From Cylicocyclus nassatus (taxonomy: Eukaryota; Nematoda; Chromadorea; Rhabditida; Strongylidae): a stretch of 64,000 nt of DNA. The number at the start of each line of letters is the position of its first letter. Position 1 is the first letter of the stretch. The notes beneath the pieces are model-generated. The model ran no database searches, was not told the origin of the DNA, and saw nothing but the letters and a program-made list of their open reading frames with translations. Below are positions 43,501-55,500 of the stretch, piece after piece. A program made the translations under genes and the position numbers. Location of the stretch: NCBI GenBank assembly GCA_958299035.1, contig CATQJL010000112.1, forward strand, positions 46,148,941-46,212,940, written 5' to 3'.

Positions 43501-46500
43501 GGCGAAATGTGGGTATTCTTTGAACGTTACTGGCAGCTCCGGAAACTAGTTTTTTTTAACGTTTCAGACCGCATTTCAACGAACCTCTATATATTGAAGA
43601 TAGCACAATGAAAGGTTGTACTGATCACAGAACCTGCAAGGCCGTAGTGCCGAAGTCTCAGTGTGACACCGAGGAGGGAAGCCCTACACTTGGACTTTGT
43701 CTCACAGCGGAGGATTCTGTAGGTAAGAACTTGCAGAGTTAACACTTCTATACAGAAAAGAGTAACGTAATGTTCAGCAAGAACTTCAACAACAACTCGA
43801 CCATCGTCTAGCCCAACAACTGAACCACCAAGCACTTCCACAAGAACTGGACCAGCGTCCAGCCCAACAACTGAACCACCAAGCCCTTCAACAACAACTC
43901 GACCAGCGTCCAGCTCAACAAGTAGAGACTTGAAGATAGCGCAAAAATTTACCGAGCTACTTTAAAATAATGCATATTCCAGCAGAATGTCCAGAGAAAG
44001 ATAACGATACTTATGGCGCTGTGAGACTGCACAATGACATACGACAGGGAGTCGCGCGACGAAGCTTTGCATATCCCGAACCGGAAGAGAAGGGAGGAGA
44101 GGAAGGGGAGACTGTTGAATATAACAAAATAGGATCAAGATCTATGTTTAGATTGGTAGGTTTTCTATAATGTCAACTGTGCTGGCTTATGCACATCGCT
44201 TTTGTAAAGGTGGATGGAAATATATCCAAAATGTCCTATCCTCCTATGTCCTACATATTTGTAAGCATTGTGCCTTCCCTCGCCACAAAATCTTGTTTGT
44301 GAAGCAAAACTCTAGCTAGTTTTTTTAGATTTTGCTGTGGAGGTGCTTCTCCAAATAATGCGTTGTTAACGAAAAAATTACCAGATGGTCTTCCTTCAAA
44401 TTGGCGTCTTTCCACTTAATTATATATACGTGAGAGAAATTTACAAATAAGGTGGAAAGAAGCAGAATGGAGGGGGGAGGGAGGGAATTACCTGGGATGT
44501 TGGCATTTTATCACTACTGTCGTTAATAATAATATGTCAACATTCCAAGTGAATTCTTTTTAGCAGCCTCAATTGAAAGTCAAGAGTTGGGTTTTTCAAA
44601 GTACGTGCTCTGGAAAGTACATAGATCCCCAGATCAAGTAAAAATCTCCTATGAAACAAAGGTATCCTTTGCCAGAAGTCTTATTGCAAAAAGCCCCTAT
44701 ACGTTTTCTTTTTTTTTTCGAAGGATTAAGCCTCGCTCATTCTTTTTCTTTGAAGGTAGGTGTAGGCTCTTTCAGCACATGTTCCAGAGGTGGATTTTTT
44801 ACCACGTCAAGTGAAAATTGCAGGTAAAAAAGAGGCATTCTCTCCGAAAATATTTTTTTGAAAGCCCTGAGCCTTTTCCTCTCTCAAGACCAAAGCTCGT
44901 TATCCTTCTATTTAGGGAAGTAGAGTTTCCAGAGTATCAAGTTATCAAGTTGTCTCGAAAGTAATCCTTTATTTCGAACAAATTAGGATGTTTTTGCTTT
45001 CCAAGCAAACTCAAGGTACCATTTAATAAAGCGAAACAAGCTCTTTGATGAATCGACTAAGTTGTAATCCAGATAAGTTTAGAGCCAAAATTGAAAAAAT
45101 TGTCACTTGAAAATTGATTTTGCAAAAAAAGAATCTTGCAAAGCCCCAAATCGGTCCCCATACACAAGATTCATGATAGTGTTCATACAGGCATTTGCTA
45201 ATTTTTTTCGCTCATAAATTCAAAAAAAAGACAGTCCGAGAATAACAAAGTTCGCCCCTGACTATTTCCACATAATGTGGTCCACCACAAGCCTTAAAGC
45301 ATAATATTAGGTTGTTATATAAGTCTTGTTACACTTAATTTCTAACGGCGATAAGTCATACCCCTCATAGTCTTTGCAGGATTCCAAGGTACCATTCGAT
45401 AGAGCAAAGCAAGCTCTACAAGAAGGTGTGCAAAAGTTCGGACCAGCTCCGATCCATCGTAAGTTTGCATCCAAAATCTGAGTAGTGCTGAAGGCCCCAA
45501 AGTTGCGAAAAATTCATATCTTTGTTCAGAAAAATCCTCGAATCTCCAATTTGCTCACAAAAATTGCCCACTATATCAAACACTCATATGTACCATTGCT
45601 GTATTTTCTCCTTATCTAGAAATCGAGAGAAAAAATTTTTTTAGTTTTTACAAAAACGAAGCTATGCTGTTTCTATTCATGTAGCTGTATACTGCAAGCC
45701 CTTAGAAGTATAACCGTAAATTTTCAGCTCTCCGCAAGCCCTAGTTTTTAAAAAATACCAAATTTAGCTTCTCCCACTTGGGTGTTCAGTGCTAAATTTA
45801 ATTTCCGAAAACTAGGGCTTCTGGAGAGCTGAAAATTTACAGTTATACTTCTAAGGACTTGTAGTATACAGCTACATGAATAAAAACAGTATAGCTTCGC
45901 TTTTGTACAAACTAAAAAAAATTTCTTTTCTCGATTTCAGATAAGGAAAAAGTACAGCAATGGTACATATGAGTGTTTGATATAGTGGACAATTTTTGTG
46001 AGCAAGTTGGAGATTCGAGGATTTTTCTGAACAAAGATATGAATTTTTCGCAATTTTGAGTTTTCAGTACTACTCAGATTTTGGATGCAAACTTATGGTG
46101 GGTCGGAGCTGGTGCGAAATTTTGCACACCTTCCTGTAGAGCTTGCTTTGTTCTATCGAATGGTACCTTGGATTCCTGCAAAGACTATGAGGTGTATGGC
46201 TTTCGCCGTTAGAAGTTAAGTGTAACAAGACTTATGTAATAACCTAGTACTTATAAAAGTTACACTCTGTTACTCTGATAATCGAAAAACAGCGAAGTAT
46301 AAAAAACCCGAAGAAAGGGCACGTTGACATTTTAGAGCCATATTTATTCATTGATTTTGAGTCGCGGAAAAAATCAGCGAAAGTGTTTATGAATGCTCTT
46401 ACCAAAACCATTGCTACTATAATAACTATTATCAAAAACACTATTACCGTACCAAAACATCTTTTCGCTGAAAATCGCTGAGCTTTTTTCTAGCAGAGGT

Positions 46501-49500
46501 ATTCTTTGCGGTAATATTTTTTTGCTAAAAGCCCTAAGTTTTTGGATCTTCCTCGAGGCCAAAGTTCATTGCTTTTCTGATTGGGACCAGAAGAGCGGAT
46601 TTTTTAACGTTTTCCCGAGGGTAAATCTAGATTAAGCAAAAGTTTTCTATAAAAAAACTATTTTATTGCAAAAACATCTTCTTGCGAAAAACCCCTGAGT
46701 TTTTTCCTCCATCGAGCAGAGGTCTTGTCCGATTAGGACAAGAAGTGGTTTTGCCAAAATATCTTTTTGCAGAAAGCCCCTAAGTTTTTTTCCCCTCACG
46801 AGGCCAAACTCGCTTAGTACACTCCTACTCGTAAGCAGAGGTAGGACTTTTTACAGCACATGCTCAGATCGTATTTCTCGTTTTAGGTAAAGTTTTTTTT
46901 ACAAAACACAAATAGTCAATATTTTAGAAAAAATTTTGCAATAACCTCCTGGGTTTTTATTGGAAGGGATCAATTCCCCATCTTTAGAGTTTCCATGCAA
47001 CGAAGGTTTTCTTGCAACAATATCTGGAAGCCTCGAGCTTTTTTTTCTCGCGGAGTTAAAACTGCTCGCTCCTTGCTTTTCTTATAAGGGCAGGAGTAGT
47101 GTGTTTTCTAAGTATGCTCGTGCAATTGTATATTTCCCAGATGAAATTTTTCTACGAAACGGAGATATTCTTTAGGAAAATATATTTCTGTTGAGCTCCT
47201 GAGCGTTTTCCTTCCGGAGGACTATTCGTATTGTCGTTTTGAAAAAGACTGAACAGGGCCCAGTATAGAAGGACGAAAATTTTTTCGTTGAAACATTAGG
47301 GGAAATTAGCAAACGTAATCGATTTGTTTTTTTGTCAAGGTAGAAAACAGTATCTACCCTCACAACAATTAGCTTGCTAAATCTCATCACAAGTCGAGTA
47401 AACTTGTTTGAACGATCTCTTCTTCGATCATCACATTTCTCTGTCCCTTTCTCAGTTCTATATGCCAATTCTATACTCCCCCCACCTCACCCCCTCGTGC
47501 TTCGGATTCAGCATGCTCATTCACTCCCCGCGCCAACTTCCAGCCCCCTAACTCAAAGTCTGCAAAGAATCCATAAAATCGGTAAAGGTAATCGACAGGT
47601 AATCGATAATTCTGCTAATGTTTTGTAATTAGCATGCTCACATACACCCCTGTGCCAACTTTAATCTGGGTTCATGCTGATTTCCACGTTCTGGAGCTGT
47701 TCCCGCACAATCCTCACACTGTGCTGAAACTGTACCGGAACTGTGCTGCATGCGCTGCAGCCGCCCCGCACACGTTTTGAACGGCAGGAGTTGGAAATTT
47801 TTAACCGTTCTCAAGGGTTTTTCTTTCAGATTTCTCTCATTTTGGTTTTATTCCTCCACTCCGCTTCCCTTTTTGACCGGCAGAACTTCGAACTCGAAGC
47901 GGGGTTGAAGAATGAACTCTTTTCTGCTCTGTGTATGCGACAAAACGTGTGTTCTTGTGCTCGTCCATTCTCTCTTCGCTAATTTTGCTCAAAATTACTT
48001 CATTTGTTCCAGAAAGCCGCTGTGTAGTTTCCATAGCCATCTGCCACGAATTAGGGAGTAGGAGTAATTTTGAAAATGCATGAATTGGGACTTGTCTCTC
48101 GTTTTTGATGAGTTTCGTTTTTGAGTGTTCTCAGCCCTTTTCCTTTTTCCATGTCGTTGCTTACCCGTTCCTCCTTTTGCCCGCTTCTTCTTGTAATGAG
48201 AAAAGCTGCGAACTTAAAGCGGAATTGAGGATTGAACGGTGTTTTGCTTCATTTATCCGAGAAGGTGGGCCTTCGTGCGTTCGTCCACCTTCTCTGCCAT
48301 TCTTGTTCAGGCCTATTTCATGTGCTCTATAGACCTGTCTATGTAAATTTCAATACAGAAGCGAGATTACGCAGCTGTTTTCTGGAACAAATGAAGTAAT
48401 TTTGAGCAAAATTAACGAAGAGAGAATGGACGAGCACAAGAACACACGTTTTGTCGCATACACAGAGCAGAAAAGAGTTCATTCTTCGGGATCGTTCATA
48501 CCGCGCACAAAGGCGGACGAAGGCGGACGAAGGCGGAAAGCCGGACGAAGCCGGACAAAGGCGGACGAAGCCGGACAAAGCCGGACGAAGGCGCGTGTGA
48601 GTGTGTGTGTGCTGTCGAGAGAAACGAGACGAGACGAGACCGCGCCTTCGTCCGCCTTTGTCCGGCTTTGTCCGGCTTCGTCCGCCTTCGTCCGCCTTTG
48701 TCCGGCTTCGTCCGCCTTCGTCCGCCTTTGTGCGCGGTATGAACGATCCCTTCAACCCCGCTTCGAGTTCGAAGTTCTGCCGGTCAAAAAGGGAAGCGGG
48801 GTGGAGGAATGAAACCAAAATGAGAGAAATCTGAAAGAAAAACCGCTGAGAACGTCAAAATTCTCCAACTCCCGCCATTCAAAACGGTGCGGGGCGGCAG
48901 CGCACGCAGCACAGTTCTGGAACAGTTTCAGCACAGTGCGAGAACCGAGAACTGTGCAGGAACAGTTCTAGAACATGGGAATCAGTATGAACCTAGCCTT
49001 AAGCCGCGTGGAAAAATCATGCTGTATTATTGAGTTTTGGTTGCAAAAGTGATTTTTGAGGTGTTGAGTGCTATTAAGTGTTACAATGGTGTTAAAGGCA
49101 GTGTCCGGGCAAAAAGTCGATTCTAAGATTTTGTGCTTATCCAGGCCTATTCACTCTGCTGAATCCGAAAATCCACATTGGAAAGCGCAAAAACGGCAAA
49201 AAAGGGCTCTAACGCAGGAGGGAAATCGGAAGTGGGCGCTGTCCTCCCCACTGTGAATTTCGCAGTTCCAGCTTCTGGAGCGATCTTCCCAATTCCTCTA
49301 GCTCCCTGAGATCTCCACCAGGTGCGAATGCATGACTTGAAATCGAAACCGAGAAGATTGCTCTGGAAGCTGGGAGCGGAGCGTAAATTCACAGTGGGGA
49401 GGACCCCGCCCACCTGCTGATTTCCCTCCCATAAAGCCGTTTTTCGCCGTTTTCGCGCTCTCCAATGTGCATTTTCGAATTCAGTGTAGCGAATAGGCCA

Positions 49501-52500
49501 GGGTAAGCAAAAAATCTCAAGATCGAGTTTTTGCCCGGACACTGCCTTTAAGAAACTGATTTTTTAGAGTAATGTTTTAGAAAATTCGAAAATGAGTGAA
49601 AGAAAGCCTGAAATTCTTTGCTGGAAGTCTATGTAACGTTTCAAAAAGTAGTCGAATCTAGCCGTGTTAGCGGTGACCAGCTAAAATTCCAGTACTTTTT
49701 TGGATAGCATGTAGGTTTTGATATCAGAAAGAGGATGAAAATCTGCAATGAATGCTACTTGTATCACCTTTAGATGCTTATCTTGACGGTTTTGGCGTTG
49801 TTAAAAATACGGAAATACTTTTTTAACGATATAGCGAAGCAGCTTAGGAAAAAAGTAAGTTCAGGCCGCTGATGTCCTTCCATCTTGTGTTCATCAAAAT
49901 TTCCATCAGGACCTCCAGTAGTGTGGTTCCTGCATTGTCTCAGTGCCCGTATAGACAGACAACTCTGAAAGAAAGCAAGTTCGCGTTGTTGTTGGTATTT
50001 ACATTTGACATATGGTGAAGTTATATCCCTTTTTTATACGAGCTTCATTGATACTTTGCCTTATCAGATTTGATTGAGGCTATGAATTGCAAAAGCTACT
50101 CGTTGGTTTAGCCAACAAAACTAAAAAAGCATCAACTCTGGCTTCGTAGCCTCCGAAAGCTCTGTATTTTTAGAAGTGCCCTTCGAACAAATACTACTCC
50201 AATAAGCAATGTAAATCTAATAAGAAGCATTTTCAGTGCTACGATTCGGGAAATGCAAATCTTGCAGCTGTAGCTATCAACGAAGATGACTGCAAAGTCA
50301 ATGAAGGACTAGGTCACCTCTGGAACAAGGCCATCAATTCAATGACGTTAGTAAAGCAGATGAGACTGCAATGTTCGCATTTGGTTTTTTTAGGTTACGA
50401 GTGATAGATACAGAAGAAGAAGGACTAAAGCACGGATATCAGGACGCCATCGGGGAATGGCGTGATACAGCTGGTCTACCACTAAGCGATGCTAAATACG
50501 AAAATGAAAGTGCAAAACCTTTTGCAAATGTAGGTACTGCAAGAATATTGGCATCTTTATTTCTACGATCACCAAGCCGTCATGTGTACAAGCCAAACAT
50601 AAGCTAAACTAAAGTGAATCTTGTCACCGAGTGTGATGTATCAGTAGCAGTGATTAAATCAATGTCATTTTCAGACTTGATCTCTTGAATCTATAGATTA
50701 GAAAAATGAAAAATGAAAAATGCTTCCTACACATTTTCTTTCCTGCCTTGTAGCGACTAAGTCCTTTTCGCTTCTTAATCTTCTAAAAATCTCAAATTGT
50801 GGCATTGTGGTGAAATAATCAGCCGGTAAGATTTTTTCTGAAGCCTGTAGGCGCTCTACCAGCGCACATAACCATAGGTTAGTACAACATTCGGTGTTCA
50901 AAATGAGATATGTCAGGAGCCGAAACTCTCTCAACAAATAAGCATTTTAAGATATCACGATATGAATGGCGGGTAGAACTCCAATAGAGCGGGTAAGGCA
51001 TATGTATACTAGTATGGATTGAGATTCTCCGACATGCCTTTTCATTCAACGGGATTGGCGGCTGGAGGGCGGGGCCTGGAGCAAGGCTATTAAATCATCA
51101 GAAAGCACGCCTGCGAAAGAGGCGCAGATTGCGTCGGGGTTATGCGGTTGCCTTCCAGCCGCCAATCCCGTTGAAAGGGCATCTACTGCCACTAGTAGTC
51201 GTACGGATAACTTTGATGTTTTTATAGCATAGATTTTACAGATCCTACTTCATTCATTTGAATCTTGCTCACAGCATTGAACTTTTCTGGTAGTACTCTA
51301 TAATGTTGAGACATAGGATACAAAGGCATCTGTTGAGAATTTTTCAACTTACTTTCTTCAGCAATGACGTAAAGCGTGAACTTGCATGGGCAAGGGAATC
51401 TGAGCGCAAGAGAAATTGATTTTTCCGTTTGGACGCCTTCCGAAAAGGAAAAGAGAATTGGTATCGTCCTTTCAAACAACCGTAGTGGCCCTTGCTTGCG
51501 GACTAAGATGCGGGCTGGTCAAAGTCGACAAGCAGCTGATTTTTCTCCATCCATCCCCATTGATAAGTGATCTTTCGCACCAAAATCGCGCCGCTTCCGA
51601 GGAGCAAAGCCTATGCCCGCTACGGTCGTATGTTGAACAGGCCATATCAGGAAATGATTTGCGGTGAGAGTATAAGAAAAAAAAAAAGAAACTATGCTCA
51701 AATTTTTTTTCAAAAAGTTGGGTAATTAAACCGGCCGCCGAGCCGGGAAGACACCATTTTTGGACTCTGACATGGTCCCTGCCGCCAGGGACGTCTACAA
51801 GAAGAGCATCTACAGCCCGAACCCTGCACCTTCTATATAGTGTATTGCCGCGCCCAAGCGCTCGATTGAGTTCGGGCAAAGTGCATTGAGGTTCGTTGAT
51901 GGCCGACTACCCTTTTTTGCTGACCCCGCCCCCTCCGTTGGAAACCTCGACCCCTCGCCACTCTCTAGAAGCCTCTTTTCATGCACGAAGTGCATGGAAG
52001 AGGCACTAGATGGCCGCGCAACCTCCTCAGACTTCAACTTTTGGCCAGCCGCACTCATTGGAAGTCCCGCCCCCTCCGTTGGAAACCCCGCCCACTCCGT
52101 GAGAGTAGCACACACGCTCCTGTAGGACAAGATACATACATACATACATACATACATACATACATACATACATACATACATACATACATACATACATACA
52201 TACATACATACATACATAAATACATACATACATACATACATAAATACATACATACATACATACATACATACATACATACATACATACATACATACATACA
52301 TACATACATGCATACATACATCAGAGCCATTTGGAGCGAAATTTAAAAAATGAAAAATTGTGAAAACTTCAAAAATCAAAAATCCGTTTCTCAGCTCCTG
52401 TCAACTCTAAGCTCCGCCCACTTCATACATACATACTTCATACATAGGTGCATACATACATACATGCACCCATACATACACATACATCTTACATGAAAAT

Positions 52501-55500
52501 TATACCTGCAATTTTGGCCGAAAATCCGAAATTTTTGAATTCTGTAACTTTGCTTCTGTCAACTCTAAGCCCCGCCCACTTCATACATACATACTACATA
52601 CATATATGCATACATACATACATGCATGCTCCCACACACATACATCTTACATGCAATATATACCTGCAATTTTGGCCGAAAATTGAAAAATTCAGAATTC
52701 CACATTTTCACTCCTGTCAACTCTAAGCCCCGCCCACTTCATACATACATACTACATACATAGATGCATACATACATACATGCATGCTCCCACACACATA
52801 CATCTTACATGCAATTTATACCTCCAATTTCGACAGAAAATCCAAAAATCAAAAATCCGTTTCTCAGCTCCTGTCAACTCTAAGCCCCTCCCACTTCATA
52901 CATACATACTACATACATAGATGCATACATACATACATGCATGCTCCCACACACATACATCTTACATGCAATTTATACCTGCAATTTTGGCCGAAAATTG
53001 AAAAATTCAGAATTCCACATTTTCACTCCTGTCAACTCTAAGCCCCGCCCACTTCATACATACATATTACATACATAGATGCATACATACATACATGCAT
53101 ACCCCCCATACACTTACATCTTACATGCCAGCGTAAAGCATATATGTCGTCCATTTTTGTCCCTGCCTTGGATCAATCTAACCACTCCCCGTTCCATATT
53201 TTCAAAATAGTTCGCAATTCTGGCATAGCACTTGCTTTTCAGACCATCATAGTAGCTTCGTAATGTGAAGCCCACTTTGCGCTTTGAAGCCGAATTTAGC
53301 ATGACCACGATTGATGTAATCATTAGGACCGCTATATTCAAAGCCTTTTCAAGAACGGGAACAGAGCAATTTGACTGGGGCCTTACGGTGGAACAAAGCG
53401 TCACCACCTTCAACTCGATTGTCTATGTATTTGATGTCAGAAACTCAACCCCGCGCGGAGCCTCATCCCATGGGTCCTCGCGACAATGAGTGATATAGTC
53501 TCTACTAGTTGGCAAACCCGGCTCCGCCCGGGCATGTCAGTAATATATTTGTAATCAGCATGCTCGATTACCCCCCTGTACCAACTCCCAGTCCTGTAGC
53601 TCAAATTTTGCAAAAAATCGATAAAATCGATATCGATCGATAACGAAAAGTAGCCTATGACACGCTCCCTGCCCCGAAGTATATGTGTGCCACGTTTGGT
53701 CCAAATCGGTTCAGAATTAAAAATTTCTGTTCCGCACATACGTATAGACAGACAGACATTCAGCTTTATATATTAGGTCGTTCCGAAAGTTCTTTCCGTT
53801 TTTTCAACATATCATAAAAACACGAGGAATGAAGGTAGGGAAACGCTTCAGGCCCTGTCCGACGCAGTTTTTCTTCCTCTTTCCAACTATCACACTTCTG
53901 TGCCGCTCGCTCTTGTGGTTAATGAGATAATGGCCGAAATTTTGGACCTATGGTTTTTACCATGTCCAAATTTGGCAATTTTTCACTATCTTCTTTTTTG
54001 ACTTTTGGAAAAGCTTTGGTAGCGGTCGGATAGAGTAAACAAAGCGCAATTTTATGCAATTTTTTGGCAATTCCAGCTGGCTTTTCATTATTTTTTGAGA
54101 TAACTTTTTCAGAAGTCTTCACTTTTTCAGAGTCACAAAATACACAAACACTCTGAACATCAACAAATCTTCAGTTTTCGAAACTTTCAAAAGTCGTTTA
54201 TGATTGTACACTATTTTTACAAAGTAACTGAGCGTTTACCGCTTCGAAATATAAGATTTCGCATTTTACGGATACATCATGAGGCGGGTTCAAAATCAAG
54301 ATTTATGGAAATTTTATCGCCAAAAACCCCACAAACTAAGAAGAAAAAGCACTCATCAAAAAGAGGAGAAAAAGCTGCATCGAATGACACCTTAGTTTTG
54401 CGCCGTTCCGTGTTCTATGGCTTTTGGCATCCCCAAAAGTGGAATCTGATAGCATCAGAAAAATAATTCTAAAAATGTTTTGAGGCTAGCTATTGATGCC
54501 GAAAAATTGCATAAAATTGCGCTTTGTTTACTCTATCGGACTGCTACCAAAGCTTTTCCAAAAGTCAAAAAAGAAGATAGTGAGAAATTGCCAAAGTTGG
54601 ACATGGTAAAAACCATATCTCCGAAACTTCGGCCATTATCTCACTGACCACGAGAGCGAGCGGCACAAGAATATGATAGTTGAAAAGAGGAAGAAAAGTT
54701 GCGGCGAACAGTGCCTGAAGCTTTTCCCTTTCTTCGTTCCACGTGTTTTTATGATATGTTGAAAAAACGGAAAGAACTTTCGGAACGACCTAATGTAAGA
54801 TATAGATGTGTGGCATGCTATTATCATTTTGAGCAGCCGCGATCGCTAGTGCTAATAATGCTCAAAAAAGAACTTCCAAAAAACTGACTGTATATCGGTT
54901 TTGCGACATGATTCACACTGAGTATTATATGGCGCGATTTGCACTAATTCTAGTCACATTTTATACTCTTGCGGCTAGAGATCCGCTTCAGGAGATGAGT
55001 CTGTACGTTTAAACACAGTTCATCCTTTGTTTTTGTTCAATGGTTTAGCTCAATGTTTTCTTCCATAAGCTGCCGTATTCCAGATGGTCTACTACAAAAA
55101 TCTGAAAGTGGGGTGTGCGCACAAAATTTGTAAAAATTCTGAAAATAAGATTGCCATTGCTTGTGTGTACGGCGAAATGTGGGTATTCTTTGAACGTTAC
55201 TGGCAGCTCCGGAAACTAGTTTTTTTTAACGTTTCAGACCGCATTTCAACGAACCTCTATATATTGAAGAGAGTACAACGAAAGGATGTACTGATCACAA
55301 AACCTGTAAGGCAGTACTGCCGAAGTCTGAGTGTGACACCGTGGAGTTAAGCCCTACACTTGGACTTTGTCTAGCGGAGGGTTCTGTAGGTAAGAACTTG
55401 TAGAGTTAACACTTCTATAAGGAAAAGAGTAACGTAATGTTTGGACTCCACAGCTACAACTACAACAACTGAACCAGCAAGAACTTCAACAACAACTCGA

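Noticed and set aside
48339..48818. 159- and 136-residue ORFs on opposite strands
   Set aside because: They are shadows of a palindromic minisatellite inside a fold-back element.
51810..52379. Long ORFs rich in MYVC / HTYI
   Set aside because: Translation of an (ACAT)n microsatellite in several frames.
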